Shown in pieces: positions 6,930 through 14,075 of a stretch of DNA of 33,974 nucleotides (position 1 is the stretch's first letter; every line of letters starts with the position of its first letter). Location: positions 1-33,974 of the forward strand of contig CAZWLN010000050.1 in the NCBI GenBank assembly GCA_964634885.1, written 5' to 3'. Below the pieces are notes generated by a model, which had not been told where the DNA came from, searched no databases, and worked only from the letters and a program-made list of their open reading frames with translations. The translations under genes were made by a program, and so were the position numbers. The stretch comes from DAINRZ01 sp964634885 (lineage in GTDB: Bacteria; Bacteroidota; Ignavibacteria; Kapaibacteriales; UBA2268).

Positions 6930-7595
6930 TTAAGGCGCAGGCTCCGGTTTGACAATTACACCTTCCTTAGCTATGACAATTCGTGATGAGCCCTTAATCC
7001 TGAAAACAATTCCCTGGGTGGAAGTTACTTCGACATTGTCGGGAGAGAATTGTTTTTCATTTACATCAATATACTGGCTATCAAGTTCGCCCAATTTCCC
7101 GAATTTGTCCTTTTTCAGGCTGACAGTAATTTTTCCTGAAGCATTACCGTTAACATTTTTTACTGAATAGGTTCCCGGCTCTAACAGAGACAAAGCATAG
7201 ATGTCGTTGTTTTGAAGTTTAATGTTGTCAAAAACCATCTTCCCTTCATCTGTAACAACGAGTGCAGAGTAGTCTTTACCGGACGAAGCAAAGAATGTAA
7301 TATAGCCCTGGGAGGACATCGTATATACAGACTTTGGCCTGCTTTTTACGCAAATTTTCTCTGATCGCATATCGGCTTTGCGGATCATTTGTGCCAGGTC
7401 AATGTCAAGCTGCATCACTTCCGATCTTTCTTCAACCGAAAGGCCGAAATTCAGTATATTTTTCCCGTTGTGTTTAATAATAACCTGATAGCTTCCAGGT
7501 GAAGTGAAATGATGGAAGACCATGTCTAATGGGCCTAAAGATCCACTGTCGAACACTTTTACGTTGAAAAGGCGGGTGTTAATTTTTGTAATCAT
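6930..7595 (-). CDS. Uncharacterised predicted beta-rich protein, third gene of operon
   Basis: I do not recognise this 221-residue protein. It has no signal peptide or membrane segment. Two segments with a PG-[ST]-Y turn flanked by hydrophobic strands (TSPGSYQVIIKHNG near residue 32 and LEPGTYSVKNVNG near 137) look like repeated beta-sandwich units. The C-terminal part (QFSPDNVEVTSTQGIVFRI) resembles the N-terminal strand pattern of cupredoxin-like folds, but no copper ligands are evident. It ends PEPAP. Its ATG overlaps the stop of the preceding gene by four bases (ATGA), which indicates translational coupling. Function unknown. Confidence 0.8.
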   Translation of the reverse strand: MITKINTRLFNVKVFDSGSLGPLDMVFHHFTSPGSYQVIIKHNGKNILNFGLSVEERSEVMQLDIDLAQMIRKADMRSEKICVKSRPKSVYTMSSQGYITFFASSGKDYSALVVTDEGKMVFDNIKLQNNDIYALSLLEPGTYSVKNVNGNASGKITVSLKKDKFGKLGELDSQYIDVNEKQFSPDNVEVTSTQGIVFRIKGSSRIVIAKEGVIVKPEPAP

Positions 7596-8545
7596 GACAA
7601 TACCCCTATATTAGCTTCAATTATTATTTCCTGGTCATTGTTATATGCTTTCAGATCTTGTACAGGTACTTTTACAGGTACCAGCAATTCCGGTGTGCCG
7701 TTGTTGTCAAGAACCTTTGCTCCCAGCATTGGGTAAGGGTCTTCGATCTCGTGAACAGGAAAGTTATACATAAAATTATTGAAAATATAATCACGAATCT
7801 CGTGGTTTAAACCGAAGGTGTTAATAAGAATATCCTTAATCCATTCATTAATATCATCTGGTATGTCTAAAATATCTCTTATTATGTCGATCAGGCTTCC
7901 AAACAAATACCTGATCAGGTCTTTTGCCCAACCAGGCAAAGGACTTAGTATTGTGTCTATCACAGCGTTCAAAATCCCGTCCAGGAGATCGTGGACCATT
8001 TCCGGGACATCAAACAGGTCAATATCAGTAGGAAAGGGATTAAGGAATATTTGCCAATGATTGGCCAACGAAGGAACAGAATCCTGTGCGTCCCAGGGAT
8101 TCATGCCATAAGGCAAAGCAGGATTCACATTATATTTTGTCCTTAGGTCGGCAATAAATGATATTTCTGACGTAATAATACCACCTAAAGACATGGTAAA
8201 TTTAATATCAGGGTCGTCTTCGAAAATGCATATCTTCGGGGCTCTCAGAATACAACCTCCAAATGGAGAAGGAATGATGCAGAATCCGCCTATACATTTT
8301 TCCGGTAAATCTAGTTCGAAAATCAAGTCCAGGACATCCCAGGTAATATCGAGTTCACTGACTTTGATCGTATTGTCAGATTGAAGGTCGATCGAACCGT
8401 TTTCCAAGTGGGCTTTAATGGAATAGCCAACAGTAACAGTACCCGGACCCGTATCATCCGAAAGGTTTATTTGTATCTTGTCGCGGGCAGCTTCAAAAAG
8501 AGCCTTAAGGATTTTTTCATTAGCAGCAATCGTAATTTGTGCCAT
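7592..8545 (-). CDS. Uncharacterised protein with amphipathic helices, second gene of operon
   Basis: I do not recognise this 317-residue protein. I start it at ATG 8545 (MAQITIAANEK) because GGGGAGG lies 9 bases upstream; the in-frame TTG at 8554 would touch that site. It opens with a helix (KILKALFEAARDKI), then alternating beta-like segments, then a cysteine cluster (KCIGGFCIIPSPFGGC and KICIF, about residues 85-110). A long run of amphipathic helices follows (about 180-265; LDGILNAVIDTIL, DLIRYLFGSLIDIIRDIL), then strands at the end. There is no signal peptide. The helix-then-strand opening and membrane-active-looking helices allow a lipid-binding (TULIP-like) or pore-related role, but this is speculation. 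One base separates its ATG from the preceding stop. Confidence 0.82.
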   Translation of the reverse strand: MAQITIAANEKILKALFEAARDKIQINLSDDTGPGTVTVGYSIKAHLENGSIDLQSDNTIKVSELDITWDVLDLIFELDLPEKCIGGFCIIPSPFGGCILRAPKICIFEDDPDIKFTMSLGGIITSEISFIADLRTKYNVNPALPYGMNPWDAQDSVPSLANHWQIFLNPFPTDIDLFDVPEMVHDLLDGILNAVIDTILSPLPGWAKDLIRYLFGSLIDIIRDILDIPDDINEWIKDILINTFGLNHEIRDYIFNNFMYNFPVHEIEDPYPMLGAKVLDNNGTPELLVPVKVPVQDLKAYNNDQEIIIEANIGVLS

Positions 8546-8546
8546 A

Positions 8547-9407
8547 TCAAACAACCTCCCCTCTGATAAAAATTTTTATTTTGTCATCTTCTATTGCAGG
8601 ATTATTGGGCAGAGAAAGAGAAACAGGCATAGGCCCAATCGCAACGTTTACAGGCGTTGGGAAGAGGTCGGGAGCTCCCTGAGTCAGGTTGAAGACACTG
8701 TCTTTCAGGGCGATCCTGAGTCCCGGCAGGATTACCAATTTTAACATAAGTCCGATATAGCATTCAATGTCGTTTTCCAGTTCCACCGGTTCAATGTCAA
8801 CGATCTCAATGCCGTCAAGAAAGGGTTCCAGATAGTCTTGTCCATTGTAATTCACGTTTTTAAAACCACCTGTTACATAGACTTCAAGGCAGAAACACAT
8901 AAGGCTTTTTGTTGGGATAGTAATCCTTGGCGGTTTGGGCTGGTTTGTATTATTTACATATTTCTCTTCACGAATTTTCTTTGGCGTATCAGGTACCGGG
9001 ATCAAATTATCGGTTATTTCTTTTGAGGGGCAGGCAAAACCACAGCATATTTTCATATTTAATGCAAACCTCTGTTCATGGAGCTGTGTACCGAGTTCCG
9101 GAGGCAGACTAATATCTTTTGCCGGATGGAATTCTAATTTGATGTAAACAACTTGTACTGCAAAACCGACTCCATAGTTTGTTCCCGGTATGGGTAAAGG
9201 ATCGACAATTGTAACAATGGGGTTGTGACGGAGGGTAACAACCGGATGACAATTGATTACATTGCAAAGTAAACCACTATTGGCAGCGATTTCCGCTGTT
9301 GCATAATTGAATAGCGATGGTCTTTGTTTCATGACGTTAGTAATAATATTATTAAGTGCATCTTCATGAATGGAACCAAAGATATCGCAATTGTCTGTGT
9401 AACCCAT
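8547..9407 (-). CDS. Uncharacterised cysteine-rich protein, first gene of operon
   Basis: I do not recognise this 286-residue protein. The start is ATG 9407 (MGYTDNCDIFG), because a full AGGAGG lies 6 bases upstream; the longer reading from 9467 lacks this support. After a helix (EDALNNIITNVMKQR) the protein is mostly beta-like. It has cysteines in LLCNVINCHP, MKICCGFACPSKE and LMCFCLEVY. The last 40 residues end in SLSLPNNPAIEDDKIKIFI. No signal peptide or membrane helix is seen. The CGFACPS segment and the C-terminal NN...D-x-I-x-I pattern loosely recall GGFCIIPSP and the NND-x-EIII ending of the next gene's product, so the two may be distant relatives. It heads the operon. Confidence 0.82.
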   Translation of the reverse strand: MGYTDNCDIFGSIHEDALNNIITNVMKQRPSLFNYATAEIAANSGLLCNVINCHPVVTLRHNPIVTIVDPLPIPGTNYGVGFAVQVVYIKLEFHPAKDISLPPELGTQLHEQRFALNMKICCGFACPSKEITDNLIPVPDTPKKIREEKYVNNTNQPKPPRITIPTKSLMCFCLEVYVTGGFKNVNYNGQDYLEPFLDGIEIVDIEPVELENDIECYIGLMLKLVILPGLRIALKDSVFNLTQGAPDLFPTPVNVAIGPMPVSLSLPNNPAIEDDKIKIFIRGEVV

Positions 9408-9580
9408 CAAATACCTCCTTTTGGATAATGATGAAAACTTTCTATAATATAAAGCATTTATCAACATTTATTACTACTGAAAAATTACTTAGAAATTCAT
9501 CCTTTAAATGTTATTACTTCATGATATATATACATTTACGATGGAATAAATATCTGTTTTTCTATTACATATTTTATTTA

Positions 9581-9588
9581 TAATTTTG
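9581..9588 (+). promoter_or_regulatory. Possible Bacteroidota-type -7 box for the antiporter gene
   Basis: TAATTTTG matches TAnnTTTG. The upstream element 19-21 bases away is only T-rich (no TTG). Transcription would start near 9595, about 20 bases before the gene. Confidence 0.4.
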
Positions 9589-9615
9589 CAACTTACTTTT
9601 TATTAATATGTTTGG

Positions 9616-10932
9616 ATGTTTTTTATGAATGTTGTACCGGTTTGGATGATTGCTCCGTTTATTTTAATGTTGGGCTGTATTGCCATTATGCCTCTGTTTA
9701 TGGCTGAATTCTGGGACAAGAACAGGAACAAGTTGATTGTTGCCCTTGTTCTCGGCGTTCCTGTTGCTGCCTGGCTTCTCGGTAACGGGATGGGGATGAA
9801 ACTTGAAGAGACACTAATTTATGATTATGTACCCTTCATCATATTGCTTGGTTCCTTGTTCATCATTACCGGTGGCATCTTCGTGGACGGTAACATCGAA
9901 GCGACACCCGGGAATAATTCCATCATGCTTGCAGTCAGCGCCGTTTTAGCGTCCATCATGGGTACGACAGGCGCTGCAATGTTGATGATCAGGCCGTTGA
10001 TTAATATGAACAAAGACAGAAACTTCAAGGTACATACCATTCTCTTTTTGATCGGCATTGCAGCAAACTGCGGTGGCCTTCTTACTCCTCTCGGAGACCC
10101 GCCGCTGTTCATGATGTACCTCAGGGGCGTTCCGTTCGACTGGTTCTTCAGCCTCGGCTACCAGTGGCTGTTTGTGAACTCACTTTTAGTAATCATATAT
10201 TTCTTTGTCGATAGTTATTATTGGAAAAAAGAAAGTCCGGAGGCAAAAACAAAAGAAAAGAGGAATGCAAAAGCTTTTACTTTCTATGGTAAATTGAATT
10301 TCCTGTGGCTTGCCGGTGTAGTGGCTGCCGTTGCTTTCATTAACCCCGGAACTCTCGATTTTGTCAAACCGGGCGAACCTTCTGCCTATCTCAGGGAAGC
10401 AGCAATATTGCTTATGGCTGTAATGTCTCTTTTATTTACAAAGAAGCAGACAAGGCAGTCAAACAATTTCACCTGGGCGCCAATAATCGAAGTTACTTAT
10501 TTGTTTCTCGGTATTTTCATTACTATGATACCCTGCCTACTGTACTTAGAACAAAATGCTTCAGATCTGGGTGTTGACACAGCCTCGAAGTTCTACTATT
10601 TTTCGGGTTCCCTGAGCAGTTTCCTTGACAATACACCCACTGCTGTTACTTTCTACAGCCTTGCGACCGGCCTGTTCCACCAGAATCCTGCCCTCTATTC
10701 CGGTATGCCCTTAATTGGTGGAATTCCGCAAATATTTATGTCGGCTATATGCACCGGCGCCGTTTTCTTTGGATCGATGTCATACATCGGCAACGGCCCC
10801 AATTTCATGGTCAAGTCGATTGCCGAAGCAGAAAATATCAAAATGCCTCATTTCTTTGCTTATATGTATAAGTTTTCACTGATTGTGCTGCTGCCGTTGT
10901 TCATACTGGCTCAGTTGCTGTTCGTCAGGTAA
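9616..10932 (+). CDS. Sodium:proton antiporter-like protein (NhaD/CitMHS/ArsB ion transporter superfamily)
   Basis: This 438-residue inner-membrane protein has about ten or more hydrophobic segments and no signal peptide. The conserved motif TPLGDPPLFMMYLRGVPF lies near residues 160-177, in the re-entrant region typical of the NhaD/ArsB/citrate-transporter superfamily. A second motif, FLDNTPTAVTF near residue 338, matches the DN-x-P signature of the symmetric half. GSMSYIGNGPNFMVKS follows near the end. Families with this architecture in Bacteroidota are usually annotated as sodium:proton antiporters. The real substrate (Na+/H+ or an organic anion) cannot be decided from the sequence. ATG at 9616 or 9625 could start it, and no strong Shine-Dalgarno is visible. 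It is a single-gene unit with its own terminator. Confidence 0.87.
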   Translation: MFFMNVVPVWMIAPFILMLGCIAIMPLFMAEFWDKNRNKLIVALVLGVPVAAWLLGNGMGMKLEETLIYDYVPFIILLGSLFIITGGIFVDGNIEATPGNNSIMLAVSAVLASIMGTTGAAMLMIRPLINMNKDRNFKVHTILFLIGIAANCGGLLTPLGDPPLFMMYLRGVPFDWFFSLGYQWLFVNSLLVIIYFFVDSYYWKKESPEAKTKEKRNAKAFTFYGKLNFLWLAGVVAAVAFINPGTLDFVKPGEPSAYLREAAILLMAVMSLLFTKKQTRQSNNFTWAPIIEVTYLFLGIFITMIPCLLYLEQNASDLGVDTASKFYYFSGSLSSFLDNTPTAVTFYSLATGLFHQNPALYSGMPLIGGIPQIFMSAICTGAVFFGSMSYIGNGPNFMVKSIAEAENIKMPHFFAYMYKFSLIVLLPLFILAQLLFVR

Positions 10933-10965
10933 AATAATATTCTTTTAGAATTGATACTTAAAATT

Positions 10966-11006
10966 AATCATCCGGTGGCGCGCCGTGTTACCGGATGATT
11001 TTTTTT
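10966..11006 (+). terminator. Rho-independent terminator of the antiporter gene
   Basis: AATCATCCGGT (10966-10976) pairs perfectly with ACCGGATGATT (10990-11000) over a 13-base loop, followed by further T to 11006. Confidence 0.92.
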
Positions 11007-11088
11007 CAGGTGAATGGCCATCTGATTCAATACCAAAAAAAATTCTTTTTCGTTTGAACCTTTTCAATTTTCATTTGTATAAACGTTA

Positions 11089-11096
11089 TATGTTTG
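11089..11096 (+). promoter_or_regulatory. Possible -7 box for the secreted protein/ECF operon
   Basis: TATGTTTG fits TAnnTTTG. No TTG stands at the expected distance upstream. The start would be near 11103, giving a very short leader before the AAAAGGAG ribosome site. Confidence 0.3.
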
Positions 11097-11117
11097 TACA
11101 AAAAGGAGATTTGAATT

Positions 11118-12299
11118 ATGAAACAGCTATTATCTGTAATATTATTGAGCTTGGTCTTATTGAGCCTGTCAGTGGCTGCCGAAGACAAACCCGAAAAGGT
11201 GTTTTCGATTGTCAAGCAGTTAAAGCCCTATGAATGGTATGAGAAGCAGGCAAACCTGTGGAAGAAGGAAATTGACAGGAAGCCGTCATCGCCCCTTGCA
11301 TGGCTCTATTTTTACACTGCTAACCGTATGGCCGGAATTGTTGACAATGAGAAATGGAGCAAGTCCGGAAAAAGCTATTTCTATGGACTGGACAGCATCG
11401 TCAGCGACATGAAAAAGGCTATCCCGAACACTTTTGAGTATTACTATATACAGGCGTATAACAACAATTCCTTCAGTGAAGACAAGGATGTAAACCTGTT
11501 GAAAGCCTATGAGACAGATCCGTCGAGGCCGGAAGATTACGACGAGTTCATCAGCCAGTATGAACTGAAGAGGAATTTGGCAAAGAGGAAAGAGTTTTGC
11601 GAGAAGATGTACAACAGCAACGAAATCTCGCCAGGTGTCTATCAATGGAACTACAATGTGCTTGCAGGCCTGGAAAAAAATGCCATTCTCTTTACCGGCG
11701 GCGACAACGACACCTACCCGGCATGGATTCTGCAGGATGTGAAGAATTACAGGCCTGATGTCCTGGTGCTAAACGTCAGCCTGCTATGCATAGACTCCTA
11801 CAGGGAGAAAATATTCTCGGAACTGAAAATCAAGCCCTGGGTGTTCGACACGGTAAAATTCAAGACAGCAAAAAATAAAAATACCGCATACAGCGGGCAG
11901 ATACTAAGCCATATACTCGACAACTACTCCGCCGGGCCGCTTTACTTTTCCCTTACACTCTATCCGGAGTACTATGAAGATTACAAAAAGGATGCTTATC
12001 TTACAGGACTGGCTTTTAAATACAGCAAAGAAAAGTTTGATAATATTGCTCTGCTGAGGAAAAACTTCGAGAACAATTTTCTGCTCGATTACCTCAGGGA
12101 AAGTTTCTCCAACGACATCAGCGAATCCGTGGTAAAACAGATCAATATGAACTATATACCGGCGTTCCTTAAACTCTATGAGCACTATGAGCTTGCCGGC
12201 GACAAAGGGAAAGCTAACAAGATTAAAGAGGTGGTAACAATAATTGCTACGGACAACGGTAAAGAGTCAGATGTAAAAGAATGGTTCAATAAACCTTAA
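11118..12299 (+). CDS. Secreted protein of unknown function with a DUF2723-like GDNDTYP motif
   Basis: The 393-residue product starts with a clear signal peptide (MKQLLSVILLSLVLLSLSVA, cut near AA-ED, no lipobox cysteine), so it is exported. The N-terminal half is helical and resembles tetratricopeptide-type repeats. Residues 190-223 hold a motif, ILFTGGDNDTYPAWILQ followed by RPDVLVLNVSLL, that I know from the soluble C-terminal part of DUF2723-family membrane proteins of Bacteroidota. The membrane part of that family is absent here. A strong ribosome site (AAAAGGAG) precedes the ATG. Only 18 bases separate it from the ECF sigma gene, so it is probably in the same transcript. It may be a target or an extracytoplasmic partner of the sigma/anti-sigma pair. 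The biochemical role is unknown. Confidence 0.83.
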   Translation: MKQLLSVILLSLVLLSLSVAAEDKPEKVFSIVKQLKPYEWYEKQANLWKKEIDRKPSSPLAWLYFYTANRMAGIVDNEKWSKSGKSYFYGLDSIVSDMKKAIPNTFEYYYIQAYNNNSFSEDKDVNLLKAYETDPSRPEDYDEFISQYELKRNLAKRKEFCEKMYNSNEISPGVYQWNYNVLAGLEKNAILFTGGDNDTYPAWILQDVKNYRPDVLVLNVSLLCIDSYREKIFSELKIKPWVFDTVKFKTAKNKNTAYSGQILSHILDNYSAGPLYFSLTLYPEYYEDYKKDAYLTGLAFKYSKEKFDNIALLRKNFENNFLLDYLRESFSNDISESVVKQINMNYIPAFLKLYEHYELAGDKGKANKIKEVVTIIATDNGKESDVKEWFNKP

Positions 12300-12317
12300 G
12301 AAAGCTTTAACAGAACA

Positions 12318-12893
12318 ATGGGTATTTTCGGGAAACAATATAGTACATTGAGTGACGAAGAACTGATGAGTTTGCTGGCCGAAGGCAACTGCAAAGCTTT
12401 CGACGCGATTTACGACAGGTATTCGAAAAAGATACTCAACTTTCTTTACAGGCTGTTAAATTTCGATTACGACAAAGCACAGGATATGCTCCAGGAAGTA
12501 TTCCTGAAAATAATTGAAAAACCGACAATGTTCAACACAGACAGAAAATTCTCGCCTTGGATATACGCTATTGCACTCAATCTCTGCAGGAATGAGTTCA
12601 AACGTACGGCACGCCATGAGAGTTTCGCTGAAGAGCAAAATCTGTCAGGCCTGGTTTCGGAAGACCTGTCTTTCGAAACAGCAGAATTCGAAAGAGTACT
12701 CGAATCGGAACTGGGCCTGATGGATTTGTCCCACAGGACTGCCTTCCTGTTAAGGTACAAGGAAGAACTGTCTTTGAAGGAAATTGCCGAAGTAATGGAT
12801 TGTCCGGTAGGAACAGTCAAATCGAGGCTTTTCTATGCTTTGAAAAATCTATCAGAGAAATTATTTATGTTTAACCCGAAAGTGAGCAAATAG
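12318..12893 (+). CDS. ECF-type RNA polymerase sigma factor
   Basis: This 191-residue protein has only sigma regions 2 and 4, as in extracytoplasmic-function sigma factors. Region 2 spans about residues 25-100 (AFDAIYDRYSKKILNFLYRL, DMLQEVFLKI, FSPWIYAIALNLCRNEFKR) and binds the -10 element and core polymerase. Region 4 spans about 135-185 (AFLLRYKEELSLKEIAEVMD, CPVGTVKSRLFYAL) and carries the helix-turn-helix for the -35 element. The gene lies 18 bases after the secreted-protein gene and 2 bases before a membrane-protein gene. ECF factors are usually held inactive by a co-encoded anti-sigma factor, which the next gene probably supplies. Confidence 0.95.
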   Translation: MGIFGKQYSTLSDEELMSLLAEGNCKAFDAIYDRYSKKILNFLYRLLNFDYDKAQDMLQEVFLKIIEKPTMFNTDRKFSPWIYAIALNLCRNEFKRTARHESFAEEQNLSGLVSEDLSFETAEFERVLESELGLMDLSHRTAFLLRYKEELSLKEIAEVMDCPVGTVKSRLFYALKNLSEKLFMFNPKVSK

Positions 12894-12895
12894 CC

Positions 12896-13546
12896 ATGGA
12901 AAACAATATAATTGAATTCCCGGATGAGATCGAAGCCCTGCTTTTTACAAGAGATTTTGAAGAGTTGAGCCCTTACGAGGTAAGGTCGGTCCTCGGGTAT
13001 ATGACTGAAGAAGAGTACAGCATTAAACGGTTGCTCATTCGTATGAGTAAGGGCCGGCTTCAGGATCGGGCGGTGGAGATTGCCCCGGAGCCGTCCACTA
13101 AGTATAGGCTGGAAAATGCTCTCCGCAGGCGCCATATGAAAAGGGCACCATTCCGGCGCTACTTTGATTTCCTGGGCTATCAGGTACCTGTCTATCGTTT
13201 TGCATTGACATTCCTTATACTTGCAACAGTCTATTTCTCTGTTGACAGTGGCAGCGATCCCAGGGTGGAGTATATTACTGAAAGAGATACGGTTTACCTT
13301 GAAAAACCATATTATATCTACGACACTGTTTTTGCCCCGGTTAAAGCAATTAAGACAAGGACGGTCAGCGGTAGTGTAAGATCCAGGTTTATAGGTGCAA
13401 ATGGGAAATATGGCCCCGGTAACGAAGTGCCGATGTATTATAGCAACAACGTGGAGAGCGTACTGGAAGTAAGCCGGAAGCAAAAATACGGCAGCTCATG
13501 CAGCGATGATGAGAAGTTTATGCAATATCTCACAAAAGTGTATTGA
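12896..13546 (+). CDS. Single-pass membrane protein, probable anti-sigma factor
   Basis: The ATG lies two bases after the ECF sigma stop, the usual position of the cognate anti-sigma gene. The 216-residue protein has a charged cytoplasmic N-terminal part (1-95; FEELSPYEVRSVLGYMTEEE), one membrane segment (about 100-117; VYRFALTFLILATVYFSV) and a periplasmic tail of about 100 residues. This is the anti-sigma layout. The zinc-binding H-x3-C-x2-C motif of ZAS-type anti-sigma factors is missing, so it would belong to a non-zinc class. The call rests on context and topology, not on a recognised domain. The tail has an odd aromatic-rich stretch (TVYLEKPYYIYDTVF). Confidence 0.72.
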   Translation: MENNIIEFPDEIEALLFTRDFEELSPYEVRSVLGYMTEEEYSIKRLLIRMSKGRLQDRAVEIAPEPSTKYRLENALRRRHMKRAPFRRYFDFLGYQVPVYRFALTFLILATVYFSVDSGSDPRVEYITERDTVYLEKPYYIYDTVFAPVKAIKTRTVSGSVRSRFIGANGKYGPGNEVPMYYSNNVESVLEVSRKQKYGSSCSDDEKFMQYLTKVY

Positions 13547-14075
13547 GTAATAATTCATGAATTGATTCACCATGTTGTTTTAAGTAGCATGTCTATTGTT
13601 ATTAAGTATTAAAGACTTACACCGTCTTATCGGCTCCCGCTATCCGGTTCATTCCATTCAACCTGTGTCAAAAAAACAGCTTCGGGTGCTTTAGGCTGCT
13701 TTTTCCATCTGTCAAACAAAGAACTTTTGTTAGCAGAGTTCCTTAATCTCTTGGAACTGTCCAATTTCAATTGTTAGAATCCGGAAAAATTGCGTTACCC
13801 GGCAATAGGTTCTGCTATGGTCCCTCATATATATACATCCAGAATTGTTGCATAATTTTTATATTCTTATAAATAATAATGATAGTTAAGTCTGGCACGA
13901 ATTTTACGATATAGTATTAAAAGGAAAAAGAGTAATTGTAATTTATTGCTGGTAAAGGCAGGATGAAAGTCGTATGTAATAAAACGGAAAAAAGGATTTC
14001 TTGTCGATGGCTCCTGACCGATGCCGTTTCACCCGCGGTTGTCAATTGTATTGTTTACAGTAATTGCAGGATAGT
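13547..14075. other. Intergenic region before the giant sensor kinase
   Basis: No gene, strong terminator or repeat is evident in these 529 bases. The only motif of note is TGGCACG-AATT-TTAC at 13893-13907, which falls short of the sigma-54 consensus. The kinase promoter should lie in this stretch. Confidence 0.55.

Noticed and set aside
9356..9583. Plus-strand open frame antisense to the start of the unknown operon
   Set aside because: It covers the operon's ribosome site and 5' end. It has an odd aromatic-rich composition and no ribosome site of its own.
10985..11233. 82-codon open frame between the antiporter and the secreted-protein gene
   Set aside because: It starts inside the terminator hairpin and overlaps the real downstream gene in another phase.
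13893..13907. TGGCACG-AATT-TTAC, resembling a sigma-54 promoter before the kinase gene
   Set aside because: The -12 element needs GC and here reads AC, so the key G is missing. The match is one of many expected by chance, and no sigma-54 activator binding sites were seen nearby.
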